Assembly: GCA_900545315.1 (NCBI GenBank)
Contig: UQYM01000019.1
Coordinates: 1-46,371 of the forward strand
Origin: an uncultured Alistipes sp.
Lineage (GTDB): Bacteria > Bacteroidota > Bacteroidia > Bacteroidales > Rikenellaceae
Direction of reading: 5' to 3'
DNA length: 46,371 bases
Shown here in pieces: positions 36,812 to 45,379 of the stretch. Position numbers and translations under genes: made by a program. The notes under the pieces were generated by a model. It saw only the letters and a program-made list of their open reading frames with translations, searched no databases and was not told the DNA's origin. Position 1 is the stretch's first letter; the number at the start of each line of letters is the position of its first letter.

Positions 36812-36857
36812 AAATAAAAAAAAACGAGAGATACCAATCTCTCGTTTTTTTATTTTT
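36812..36857. terminator. Terminator after lutABC
   Basis: Stem CGAGAGAT (36825-36832) with ATCTCTCG (36837-36844), loop ACCA, extended by pairing A and T runs, followed by a long T tract. It lies 148 bp behind lutC and is strong in the plus direction; the A run would also serve the minus strand. Confidence 0.85.
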
Positions 36858-37110
36858 ATCGCTACAACAACAGCTGTGTGTCCCTGTCCTGTCTCAATGT
36901 TCTTCAACATGCTAAGAAGGTAAAGCGGAGACTAATCTCTTCGCGAGCCATCCATCCCATCTCTCGAGCAATCTTTCCACTCTCCCGACAATATCCGGTC
37001 CCCTCATGCTGCATCCGGTCCTCGTGATCCATCATCCGCTATCCGAGATCCGCATCCATCGTTCCAACCGGCTATCGTCCACCGTTAGGCACCGTCCTCC
37101 AGAGCGAAGC
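36858..37110. repeat. Pyrimidine-rich interval with repeated ATCC/CATCCG words
   Basis: From about 36930 to 37090 the plus strand is rich in C and T, with many copies of short words such as ATCCG, CATCC and TCCATC. No gene or clear hairpin is seen. It may be degenerate simple-sequence DNA. Confidence 0.35.
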
Positions 37111-37160
37111 CTATAAAACAAAAATGGATAACCTGCACGTAGCCTGTTATCCATTTTTGT
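37111..37160 (-). terminator. Terminator of the tRNA gene
   Basis: A perfect 15-bp stem (37118-37132 with 37146-37160), 13-nt loop, followed on the minus strand by TTTTATAG. The stem begins at the last base of the tRNA gene, so termination is immediate. Confidence 0.85.
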
Positions 37161-37233
37161 AGCGAGTCTGAGACTTGAACTCAGGACCTCATGATTATGA
37201 ATCATGCGCTCTAACCAGCTGAGCTAACTCGCC
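37160..37233 (-). tRNA. tRNA-Met (CAT)
   Basis: A complete cloverleaf on the minus strand: acceptor GGCGAGT with ACTCGCT, D-arm TAGCTCAGCTGGTTAGAG, anticodon arm CATGA-TTCATAA-TCATG (anticodon CAT), and T-arm with GTTCAAGT. CCA is not encoded. Features fit elongator tRNA-Met; a CAT anticodon could also be tRNA-Ile2 after lysidine modification, but the acceptor stem resembles Bacteroidetes tRNA-Met. It stands alone and ends at a hairpin terminator. Confidence 0.92.
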
Positions 37234-37479
37234 ATCCCTAAAACCGAGTGCAAAAGTAATCATTTTTTCCTATTGTGCAAACCTTCTCCCAAGAAAATGG
37301 CGTTTTTTACTCCGAAAGCAAGGCAAAGAACCCAACGATTTCCCCTTTGGGGTTTTCTCCTCTCCTCATTCAACCTCACCACTCATCAAGCCAAATCTGC
37401 CCTCTAACAACGCCGGCCCCTATTTTTTCCCAACACTGGACACACTCCGCCTTCCCTACCCTCTTCTCCTGCAACAAAA

Positions 37480-37519
37480 CACAAAAAAAAGGTTCTGCAC
37501 CTTTCGATGCAGAACCTTT
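37480..37519 (-). terminator. Terminator of hsp20
   Basis: Stem AAAGGTTCTGCA (37488-37499) with TGCAGAACCTTT (37508-37519), 8-nt loop, followed on the minus strand by eight T. It lies 64 bp past the hsp20 stop. The 37234-37479 stretch behind it shows no supported gene. Confidence 0.9.
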
Positions 37520-37583
37520 CGTTCCGGTTACCCGGTTAAATCAAGTTTGAAATCTCAAAGAGATCTTCAGATTTCAATGAGTA

Positions 37584-38006
37584 TTATTTCACCTCAATTG
37601 AACGTTCTTGCGGTTTCTCAGCCTCAGGAGCAACTTTCGGGATCAAAATATTCAAAACACCATGCTCAACACTGGCAGAGATTTTGTCTTTCTCTACATT
37701 GTCAGGCAACAGCAAAGTCTGCTGGTATTTCGAATATGAGAACTCGCGACGCAAATAACGACCATCGTTATTTTCATCTTTCTGTTCCTGTTTCTTCTCC
37801 ATGGTAACGACCAACTGGTTCTCCTCCGTAACACGTACATTGAAATCCTCTTTGGTCAGGCCTGGAGCAGCCAACTCTACCTTGTACTCTTTATCATTCT
37901 CGATAATGTTGATGGCCGGAGAAGTACTCTTTTCCATCCACTCATTGCCGAAAAAGTCATTGAAAATACCCGGTAACCAATTCTGAGATCTTCTAGTAGG
38001 TAACAT
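37584..38006 (-). CDS. Hsp20/alpha-crystallin small heat-shock protein
   Basis: 140 residues. A short N-terminal arm (NWLPGIFNDFFG) is followed by an alpha-crystallin domain (about 35-125: INIIENDKEYKVELAAPGLTKEDFNVRV, and VEHGVLNILIPK with the family A-x-x-x-G-V-L motif as SVEHGVL). It should bind unfolding proteins without ATP in the cytoplasm. It has a clear AGGAGG ribosome site 8 nt before the ATG and its own strong terminator, so it is a single-gene unit. The last residues lack the usual IxI motif in plain form (RSIEVK carries SIEV). Confidence 0.94.
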   Translation of the reverse strand: MLPTRRSQNWLPGIFNDFFGNEWMEKSTSPAINIIENDKEYKVELAAPGLTKEDFNVRVTEENQLVVTMEKKQEQKDENNDGRYLRREFSYSKYQQTLLLPDNVEKDKISASVEHGVLNILIPKVAPEAEKPQERSIEVK

Positions 38007-38014
38007 AGTTTTGT

Positions 38015-38020
38015 CCTCCT
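38015..38020 (-). promoter_or_regulatory. Consensus Shine-Dalgarno site of hsp20
   Basis: AGGAGG on the minus strand, 8 nt before the ATG at 38006. It is notable because most genes in this window lack a Shine-Dalgarno sequence, and fits strong expression. Confidence 0.7.
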
Positions 38021-38238
38021 TTTTATATTTTTTCTTGTTTATCTAATTTGTCCTCCGGGAACTCCCGGATTCGCTATAGGAATAGACAAATCCCGTGCCA
38101 ACAGACCAAAGAGGACAATTCGTCATAAAATTTCATACAACACTGACAATCAGTCTTTTAAATGGACAAAATGACAGTTTTCGCATGTCAACAAGACAAT
38201 TTCAAGACACAAAAAGCTTTAGGTTAACGCCGAACGCT

Positions 38239-38246
38239 TATCTTTG
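38239..38246 (+). promoter_or_regulatory. Predicted -7 box of the ThrE-type operon
   Basis: TATCTTTG fits the -7 consensus, about 70 bp before the ATG at 38318. No clear -33 box. Between it and the gene an imperfect hairpin (about 38268-38298, arms around ACGTTT and AAACGT) is followed by ATTTTTATC and could act as a leader attenuator. Confidence 0.45.
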
Positions 38247-38317
38247 CACTTTGAAGGAAGACGTTTGACGGCCAATAAGCCATCCAAAACGTTCATTTTT
38301 ATCAATTATCCTTTTGC

Positions 38318-39304
38318 ATGGGAAAGAGTTGTCCACGTTGTAACACCCGATTTGACTATCCCGATGATGCCGTCATTCAAACGGATCTAAACGGCATGCC
38401 CACCCGTAATGCCCACAACGCATGGGCCAACCAGTGCGGCATCCACCTGACAGACGAACAACTCGACTACATCACCCGAAATTACAGCGACCTGCTTTGC
38501 CCCCACTGCATGCAAAGCATCTCAGCAGAAGAGCATCCTGTATCGGTACGCGAATTATCCAACTTTCTGTTGGACCTCTCCCGCACCTTGATGGGGGCCG
38601 GAGCCCACACCTTACGCGTAGTACGAAACGTCACCCGTATTGCCGAATCATTCGGCTACAAAGTGGATATGACCATCTTTCAGATGCATATCACCATGAC
38701 CATCCGTCATGCCCAAGACGATACCGTACGCCGTACCTCTGTGGGCAAAATCGGTGCTGCCGCCTTCAATTTTAACATCATTTCCCAAATCAGCACCTTG
38801 AGTTGGGAGGCACATGATGACCACCTCTCTTTTCGCGAATTGTGCGAAAGATATGATCAAATCATTCATGAACCTCGCCTATCCCGTTGGTGGGTATTAA
38901 TTCTGGTAACCGCAGCCAACGCCTGCTTCTGTCGGCTGTTCGGCGGAGACGCCTACGCCATGGGAATCGTTGCAGTGGCCACCTTCATCGGTTTCTTCAT
39001 TCGACAGGAGATGAGCGCACGCCATATCAACCATATGGCCATCTTTTTAGTCTGTTCGTTTATTGCCTCTTTAATTGCAGCGACCGGTTTCTGGTATCAC
39101 CTCGGATCAACTCCTGAAACCGCTCTCGGTACCAGCGTTTTGTTTCTGATTCCCGGAGTACCGCTGATCAATTCAATATTTGATCTACTCGAAGGGCATG
39201 TGTTGGTGGGTATTTCCCGCGCTGTCAATGCCCTGATTCTGATTGTCTGCATCGCACTCGGCCTTTCAGCCACCATGTTAATTTTAGGATTGGATATGCT
39301 ATGA
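38318..39304 (+). CDS. ThrE-type threonine/serine exporter, large subunit, with Cys4 N-terminal extension
   Basis: 328 residues. Residues about 85-200 are the cytoplasmic ThrE (DUF1212) domain (FLLDLSRTLMGAGAHTLRVVRNVTRIAESFG), followed by about five membrane helices. The first 80 residues are not part of this family: they carry CPRC (5-8) and CPHC (61-64), spaced like a zinc ribbon or rubredoxin-like knuckle, plus Cys40. This may sense metal or redox state or stabilise the complex. The stop overlaps the ATG of the small-subunit gene by 4 bp (ATGA). Export of threonine or serine is inferred from the family. Confidence 0.85.
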   Translation: MGKSCPRCNTRFDYPDDAVIQTDLNGMPTRNAHNAWANQCGIHLTDEQLDYITRNYSDLLCPHCMQSISAEEHPVSVRELSNFLLDLSRTLMGAGAHTLRVVRNVTRIAESFGYKVDMTIFQMHITMTIRHAQDDTVRRTSVGKIGAAAFNFNIISQISTLSWEAHDDHLSFRELCERYDQIIHEPRLSRWWVLILVTAANACFCRLFGGDAYAMGIVAVATFIGFFIRQEMSARHINHMAIFLVCSFIASLIAATGFWYHLGSTPETALGTSVLFLIPGVPLINSIFDLLEGHVLVGISRAVNALILIVCIALGLSATMLILGLDML

Positions 39305-39819
39305 ATTGGGAACTTGTCGGACAACTATTGGCAGACGGCTTCTTTGCCGCTGTGGCCTCGATCGGATTCGCCGTCATCTCGAATCCGCCGCGAAAGGCTA
39401 TCTTCATCTCTGCCCTGTTGGCCGCTGTAGGCCACGCCCTGCGTTACTATCTGATGCACCATACGCCACTGGATATTGCCATGTCCTCCTTGGTCGCAGC
39501 CTTTACAATCGGTCTGTTCAGTATGATATGCGCCAAATTGATCCACTGCCCGGCTGTCATCTTTTCATTTCCCTCCCTGCTGCCCATGATCCCCGGTATG
39601 TATGCCTATAAAACCGTATTGGCCCTGATGCAGTTTATTCGAGGAGGAGACATCGTTCGTCAAAACGAACTGATGGTTGAATTTTTCCGAAACGGTCTCA
39701 CGACCCTTTTCATCATGTTTGCGTTGGTGATCGGCGTTGCATTGCCCATCTTCATGTTCCACAAGCAATCCTTCATGATGACCCGCCTGCTCAAAAAGAA
39801 TCATAAAGCGGAAAAGTAA
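39301..39819 (+). CDS. ThrE-type exporter, small membrane subunit (ThrE_2/DUF3815)
   Basis: 172 residues with about five membrane helices and the family stretch FAVISNPPRKAIFISALLAAVGHALRYYL. In one-gene ThrE proteins the two membrane parts are fused; here they are split in two overlapping genes, so the products should assemble in the inner membrane. A Lys-rich end (LLKKNHKAEK) follows the last helix. Confidence 0.87.
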   Translation: MNWELVGQLLADGFFAAVASIGFAVISNPPRKAIFISALLAAVGHALRYYLMHHTPLDIAMSSLVAAFTIGLFSMICAKLIHCPAVIFSFPSLLPMIPGMYAYKTVLALMQFIRGGDIVRQNELMVEFFRNGLTTLFIMFALVIGVALPIFMFHKQSFMMTRLLKKNHKAEK

Positions 39820-40073
39820 CCTCTCTTTCTTTTCTTTGGTTGGTCTTGAAGCCCCCCGGCCACTTGGCACCTATATTTTCAGGCAGTGCTCTGCACACCG
39901 CGACAAGGCATCTCTATTGCTGCTGTTCGACACATGCCCACCTTCTTCCCCTCCGCCGACTAAACAGGTCTAAAAAATCAAACCATATAGTCCTAATCTG
40001 ACCGCCGTGGCCTAAGGTATTTCGAATCATACGCTGCCGTGTAGCGGAGCGTCTATGTAGTCATAAACACATT
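39820..40073. other. Gene-free interval
   Basis: Between the exporter genes and the convergent terminator. No convincing frame, RNA or repeat was seen. Confidence 0.45.
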
Positions 40074-40110
40074 AGCAGCGAGGCTGAACAATAAGTTCAG
40101 CCTCGCTGCT
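40074..40110. terminator. Convergent terminator between the ThrE genes and pepT
   Basis: A perfect 16-bp stem (40074-40089 with 40095-40110), loop AATAA. The T content behind it is moderate on both strands. The 40111-40279 stretch up to the pepT stop holds nothing recognised. Confidence 0.75.
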
Positions 40111-40279
40111 ACTTTAATCATGCTATTTACTCCGATTCACACCCACGCTGGGGCTCAACCTGCTGATGGACATTCACATTCCCGGTGAGCTTATGGAGCG
40201 GTTTAAAAGGACTATTCTCTCGCCCTTCTAACACCTCTTATATAGCGCACTGGCGAATTAAGAATCGGGGAAACGGTCG

Positions 40280-41518
40280 CTACTCGCTCCATAGTTGGGC
40301 CAAATAGACCAACGTCGTGCAAGCCTTGCACATCGTATCAACCGAGCAGTACTCAAATTTTCCGTGGAAATTCATACCGCCGGTAAAGAGGTTCGGACAA
40401 GGCAACCCCATATAGGAGAGACGTGAGCCATCGGTACCGCCACGGATCGGACGAACCACCGGAACGACACCCGCCAACCGCATCGCCTTCTCGGCACGAT
40501 TAATCACCTCAGGATGCGGTTCAACCATCTCACGCATATTGTAGTACTGATCTTTGATGGTCAACGAGATCACCCCTTTGCCATACTTCTCCTCGAGCAG
40601 ATTGACCACACTTTGCAGATAACTCTTCTTGGCCTCGAATTTCTCACGCGAATGGTCACGAATGATATATTCCGATGTGGCCTGCTCCACGGTACCATTC
40701 ATCCCCACCAAATGGTAGAAACCGTCATACTCATCAGTATGTTCAGGACGTTGGGCCGCCGGCAGCAGCGCGTTGATTTCGCAAACCACCTGCAACGCAT
40801 TGATCATTTTATCCTTGGCATATCCGGGATGGATATTGCGTCCCTGTACGGCAATTTTGGCACTGGCCGCATTGAAGTTCTCATACTCCAACTCCCCTTC
40901 GAAACCACCATCTACCGTATAGGCAAAACGGGCTCCGAAACTCTTGACATCGAAGAAATCAACGCCACGGCCCACCTCCTCGTCGGGAGTAAAGCCGATC
41001 CGCAACTTGCCATGCGGAATTTCGGGATGGGACATCAAATACTCGGCAGCCGTCATAATTTCGGCCACACCGGCCTTATCATCTGCTCCCAATAACGTAG
41101 TACCATCCGTAGTAATCAACGTATGCCCTTTAAAAAAGGCCAATTCCGGGAACTCCGCCACGCGCATGGTCAGCGACTCATTCAAACGGATATCCTCACC
41201 GTCGTAATCATATATAAATTGAGGATTTACCCCTACGCCTGTCATATCAGGACTGGTATCAACGTGTGAGATAAAGCCGATGACCGGTTTTGTCTCACAG
41301 CCGGGAGTGGCCGGTACGGTGCCTGTGACATACCCATGCGGATCGATCTCCACATCTTCAAGTCCCATCCCAAGCATCTCCTCCAACAACAGATTTAACA
41401 ACGTCAGCTGTTTTGCTGTCGAGGGGAAGGTTTCGCTTTCCGGATCACTTTGCGTATCCACGGCCACATAACGTAAAAAACGTTCAACCAGCCGCTCTTT
41501 GTCAATCGTAATCTCCAT
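40280..41518 (-). CDS. pepT: Peptidase T (tripeptide aminopeptidase)
   Basis: 412 residues of the M20B family. The two-zinc site is complete: His85 and Asp87 (SHVDTSPD), Asp147 region (LLGADDKAG), Glu180/Glu181 (TPDEEVGRG), Asp203 (VDGGFEGEL), and a late His in GGMNFHGKFEY. These match E. coli PepT in order and spacing. It removes the N-terminal residue of tripeptides in the cytoplasm. It is 284 bp downstream of the OPT transporter gene on the same strand, which fits peptide uptake followed by hydrolysis. Confidence 0.96.
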   Translation of the reverse strand: MEITIDKERLVERFLRYVAVDTQSDPESETFPSTAKQLTLLNLLLEEMLGMGLEDVEIDPHGYVTGTVPATPGCETKPVIGFISHVDTSPDMTGVGVNPQFIYDYDGEDIRLNESLTMRVAEFPELAFFKGHTLITTDGTTLLGADDKAGVAEIMTAAEYLMSHPEIPHGKLRIGFTPDEEVGRGVDFFDVKSFGARFAYTVDGGFEGELEYENFNAASAKIAVQGRNIHPGYAKDKMINALQVVCEINALLPAAQRPEHTDEYDGFYHLVGMNGTVEQATSEYIIRDHSREKFEAKKSYLQSVVNLLEEKYGKGVISLTIKDQYYNMREMVEPHPEVINRAEKAMRLAGVVPVVRPIRGGTDGSRLSYMGLPCPNLFTGGMNFHGKFEYCSVDTMCKACTTLVYLAQLWSE

Positions 41519-41802
41519 GATATCGTTTTTGTAAAATCATTTATTGTCAACTACTCTTCTCCGTGGCCGTACAGAAGCTGCCAGAGAAAATGATGCAGTT
41601 CCATGTCCACTCGTCAGCACATTACTTTCCATTGCTGCGGGTGGACACTCAGCAGCCCAATCGCACATTGCCGAGCAGCACTAACCAAATTCAACAAATT
41701 CAAACGATCTGGAACGGATGCAGAACAACTGTCCTTGCACCTTTCCTCCGTTGAACGTATTACAAACGGTGCGGCTCAACCAATGGGGATGCTGACACGC
41801 CG

Positions 41803-43800
41803 CTACTCTTCGGGTTTTGCCCGCAGGCTGTCCCAAATGAAATAGACGATAATGGCCACATACATCACCACAGCCAGGATTTCAGCACCTTGCGACTCAT
41901 TCCAGGTTGCTGCAAACCAATCGGCGCCGAAATATTTCAACAGAGCGCTCACCACACCCATCAATGCTCCACCGGCAATAAATCCGGAAGCGATCAGTGT
42001 ACCACGTTCCCGACGGGATTTTTGTTGAGCTTCGCTTCCCTTACGGCTGGCCACGAACCAACTGATCAGACCACCGACCAGCAGCGGGGTATTCAGCTCC
42101 AACGGGATAAACATACCCAAAGCGAAGGCCAGAGCCGGCACCCCGATCATGGTCAGGATCAGAGCCAGAGCAGCACCGGCCAAATAGAGCAACCACGGAG
42201 TGGAGCCTCCCTCCATCAAGGGTTTAATAATGGCTGCCATAGCATTGGCCTGCGGAGCCACCAGGGCACCCTCGCCCACAAAGCCATACGTTTTATTCAG
42301 AATCATCATCACCCCGGCCACAGTTGCCGCAGAGACGGCTGTACCGAGGAATTTCCAACCCTCCTGTTTGGCCGGTGTGGTTCCGAGCCAGAAACCGATT
42401 TTCAGGTCTGTAATGAAACCGCCCGCCATCGAAAGTGCTGTACAAACTACACCGCCGATAATCATGGCTGCGGTCATTCCACCGGTACCGGTCAAGCCAG
42501 CACTCACCAAGACCAGTGAACTGAGGATCAGGGTCATCAGCGTCATACCGGAAACCGGGTTGGTACCGACAATGGCGATAGCATTGGCTGCAACCGTCGT
42601 AAAGAGGAACGAGATAATAAAGACAATCAGGATAGCGATGATCGAATGAAACCAGTTGTCCAACACCCCGAACTGGAAGAACAGGAAGGTGGTAAGCAGA
42701 GTAGCGATCAGCACCGAAAGGATCAGTTTCATCGACAGATCCCGTTGGGTACGTTCCGTAGAGGCAGCGCCTGCGTTTTTCTTACCCTTGAGTTCACTGA
42801 CAGCCAGGCCCAATGCCTGACGGATAATTTTGGACGAACGGATAATTCCGATCACCCCGGCCATGGCAATACCGCCGATACCGATATGGCGGGCATAATT
42901 CAGGAAAATATCTTCGGGCGACATATCCCGCAGCAAGGTGGTCACGCCCTCGCCTACTGCCAAGGTTTGACCGTCTGCAAAGTGGCAAATGAAGGGGATC
43001 AGCACAAACCATACGGTGAAAGATCCGGCACAAATAATCGCCGCATATTTCAGCCCGATGATATAGCCCAAACCCAACACGGCGGCACCGGTATTTACCT
43101 TAAAAACCAATTTGGTTTTATCGGCCAAAACAGCCCCCCATTCAACGATTCGGGTCGAGATGTTTTCGGTCCACCAGCCGAAGGTGGCGATAATAAAATC
43201 GTAGAGACCGCCGATCAGACCGCTCACAGCCAACAGTTTGGCCTGATTTCCCTTCTTTTCTCCCGAGACCAGCACCTCGGTGGTTGCAGTAGCTTCGGGG
43301 AAGGGATAGCGCCCCTGCATATCCTTGACGAAATATTTGCGGAACGGGATCAACAGAACGATACCGAGCAGACCGCCAAAGAGTGATGAAAGGAAAATCT
43401 GATAGAATTTGGCCTCAAGCCCCAGAATATACAGGGCCGGCAGCGTAAAGATGGCTCCGGCAACGATCACTCCGGAAGAGGCTCCGATCGACTGAATAAT
43501 GACATTCTGGCCCAACATATTTTTTCGGCCGGTCAAATTGCCGACCCCCACGGCGATAATGGCGATTGGGATAGCGGCTTCGAAGACCTGTCCGATCCGC
43601 AAACCGAGATAGGCGGCTGCGGCCGAAAAGATGATCGCCATCACGATACCAAAAGTAACGGAATAGACCGTCGCTTCGCGCGGGCGACTCGAAGCCGGCA
43701 TCACAGGATGATACTCCTCACCGGGTTTCAGTTCTCGATAAGCGTTTTCGGGCAGTGACACGGGCTGCTCGTTTTCGGGTTGACTGTTTTCGGATTGCAT
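41803..43800 (-). CDS. OPT-family oligopeptide transporter
   Basis: 665 residues with about 14-16 hydrophobic helices. Family sequences are SRPREATVYSVTFGIVMAIIFSAAAAYLGLRIGQVFEAAIPIAI near the start and RYPFPEATATTEVLVSGE in the first third. Bacterial OPT members are proton-driven importers of short peptides or metal chelates in the inner membrane. The pepT gene follows on the same strand, supporting peptides as substrate. The 41519-41802 gap shows no strong terminator. Confidence 0.92.
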   Translation of the reverse strand: MQSENSQPENEQPVSLPENAYRELKPGEEYHPVMPASSRPREATVYSVTFGIVMAIIFSAAAAYLGLRIGQVFEAAIPIAIIAVGVGNLTGRKNMLGQNVIIQSIGASSGVIVAGAIFTLPALYILGLEAKFYQIFLSSLFGGLLGIVLLIPFRKYFVKDMQGRYPFPEATATTEVLVSGEKKGNQAKLLAVSGLIGGLYDFIIATFGWWTENISTRIVEWGAVLADKTKLVFKVNTGAAVLGLGYIIGLKYAAIICAGSFTVWFVLIPFICHFADGQTLAVGEGVTTLLRDMSPEDIFLNYARHIGIGGIAMAGVIGIIRSSKIIRQALGLAVSELKGKKNAGAASTERTQRDLSMKLILSVLIATLLTTFLFFQFGVLDNWFHSIIAILIVFIISFLFTTVAANAIAIVGTNPVSGMTLMTLILSSLVLVSAGLTGTGGMTAAMIIGGVVCTALSMAGGFITDLKIGFWLGTTPAKQEGWKFLGTAVSAATVAGVMMILNKTYGFVGEGALVAPQANAMAAIIKPLMEGGSTPWLLYLAGAALALILTMIGVPALAFALGMFIPLELNTPLLVGGLISWFVASRKGSEAQQKSRRERGTLIASGFIAGGALMGVVSALLKYFGADWFAATWNESQGAEILAVVMYVAIIVYFIWDSLRAKPEE

Positions 43801-44180
43801 GTTCAGTTAATCTATATTTGTATTTATCGTTTTAATTTAAAAGGTTCCGTTTTGTCTTCGATCAAAGACAAAAGCTCTTCCTGCTATTGGGTGTTCCCGG
43901 TTACGGTTCATGGCTATCGTCCGCACCAAACTCGGAACAATATTTTGTTGCCTGGTCTCGATCGGTCTCGCCTCATGCAAAGCATCTTGGTGGCCGAATT
44001 TCAGGCTCTACCATCCATAACCTTTGCCTCTGGCCTACCTTTCCACCACCTTGAGGCGATCGATTGACGCATCCCAATAACAACCTACATGACAATGCAT
44101 TCCACTAATGCACCGCAAGGCTCACCGAGACAAGCCACAACACGAAACACCTCGTTTGGTCAAAATCTCTCAAAGATAGC
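43801..44180. promoter_or_regulatory. Divergent intergenic region with a 9-bp inverted repeat
   Basis: TTTTGTCTT (43850-43858) and AAGACAAAA (43865-43873) are inverted arms around CGATCA, about 50 bp upstream of the OPT gene. This could be an operator. TATATTTG occurs on the plus strand at 43813-43820, pointing away from the OPT gene. No gene is supported here. Confidence 0.4.
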
Positions 44181-44219
44181 CACTTTTTAACTAAAAGTGG
44201 AAAAATTCCACTAAATTTG
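44181..44219 (+). promoter_or_regulatory. Promoter of the EamA gene with overlapping inverted repeats
   Basis: TAAATTTG (44212-44219) fits the -7 consensus, 21 bp before the ATG at 44241. Two inverted repeats overlap just upstream: CACTTTT with AAAAGTG (about 44181-44199), and AGTGGAA (44196-44202) with TTCCACT (44206-44212), which reaches the -7 box. The shared half-site suggests cooperative repressor binding. Confidence 0.5.
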
Positions 44220-44240
44220 CCCGCTAAATTCAAGAAGACT

Positions 44241-45140
44241 ATGTGGTTGGCGCTCGCTTTTTTATCCGCCCTGTTACTGGGTTTCTACGATGTCTTTAAA
44301 AAACAGTCGCTCAACGGCAATGCGGTATTACCCGTTCTGCTGCTCAACACGCTTTTTTCGTCGCTAATTTTTCTGCCGTTTATCGTATTGTCGGCCTGGC
44401 GGCCCGAACAGATGGCCACCCATCCGCTTCTGTATGTCCCTTCAGCCGGTTGGGAGGTGCATCGTCTGATCCTGCTCAAATCGCTGATCGTTCTCAGCTC
44501 CTGGACCTTAGGCTATTTCGGGCTGAAACATCTGCCCATCACCATCGTAGGCCCGATTAACGCAACCCGTCCCGTCATGGTGCTGGTCGGAGCGCTGCTG
44601 ATCTTCGGCGAACGCCTCAACCTCTACCAATGGATCGGTGTCATTTTGGCCGGTATCTCTTTCCTGATGTTAAGCCGTTCCGGACGCAAGGAGGGTATCG
44701 ATTTCCGGCACAACCGCTGGATCTATTGCATCGTCCTGGCAGCCCTGCTCGGCGCTATTAGCGGTCTCTACGATAAATACCTGATGCGCCAGCTTGCCCC
44801 GATGATGGTACAGTCGTGGTACAACCTCTACCAGTTGGGAATCATGACCATCGTGCTGCTCATTCTTTGGTGGCCCCACCGTGCAAACTCACCTTTTCAT
44901 TGGCACTGGAGCATTCCGTTGATCTCGATCTTTTTGTCCGCTGCTGACTTTGTCTATTTTTATGCGCTGAGTCTCGACGGTTCGATGATTTCGGTGGTTT
45001 CCATGATCCGACGGGGCAGTGTGATCGTTTCGTTCCTGTTCGGAGCGCTGCTGTTTCGTGAAAAGAATCTGCGCAGCAAAGCGATCGACCTGCTGTTGGT
45101 GCTGATCGGTATGCTGTTCCTCTACTGGGGTTCAAAGTAA
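44241..45140 (+). CDS. EamA/DMT-family permease
   Basis: 299 residues from ATG at 44241; a TTG at 44217 lies within the -7 box and is rejected. Ten hydrophobic helices in two five-helix repeats are visible, with family-like segments LPITIVGPINATRPVMVLVGALLIFGERL and SLDGSMISVVSMIRRGSVIVSFLFGALLFREK, the paired EamA ends of helices 3-4. It is an inner-membrane metabolite transporter of unknown substrate. Single-gene unit divergent to the OPT gene. Confidence 0.9.
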   Translation: MWLALAFLSALLLGFYDVFKKQSLNGNAVLPVLLLNTLFSSLIFLPFIVLSAWRPEQMATHPLLYVPSAGWEVHRLILLKSLIVLSSWTLGYFGLKHLPITIVGPINATRPVMVLVGALLIFGERLNLYQWIGVILAGISFLMLSRSGRKEGIDFRHNRWIYCIVLAALLGAISGLYDKYLMRQLAPMMVQSWYNLYQLGIMTIVLLILWWPHRANSPFHWHWSIPLISIFLSAADFVYFYALSLDGSMISVVSMIRRGSVIVSFLFGALLFREKNLRSKAIDLLLVLIGMLFLYWGSK

Positions 45141-45335
45141 TATATAGGCATAACACACTAAGGCCTGCATTTCGATGAGCGAACTCGGATACGTGACAGC
45201 TCCGAATGCAAAGCAATCGGATACGTTGCCTAATCAGGTTATCGAAGGCAATTATCAAAGAGATCCTGTCATTCTGGCGATCGAAAAGTCACAAGGGATC
45301 CAGGTGCCTCCCGCAACCTTGACAAGCAAAACAAA

Positions 45336-45376
45336 ACTGGCACTTCATACGACACAGGATCGTATAAAATGCCAGT
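45336..45376 (+). terminator. Possible terminator downstream of the EamA gene
   Basis: ACTGGCA (45336-45342) pairs with TGCCAGT (45370-45376), and ATACGA (45347-45352) with TCGTAT (45360-45365), with an internal 4x4 loop. It lies 196 bp past the stop and lacks a T tract, so the call is weak. Confidence 0.4.
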
Positions 45377-45379
45377 AAA

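Noticed and set aside
45175..45378. 67-codon plus-strand frame after the EamA gene
   Set aside because: No ribosome site, no recognised features, and it runs through the hairpin at 45336-45376.
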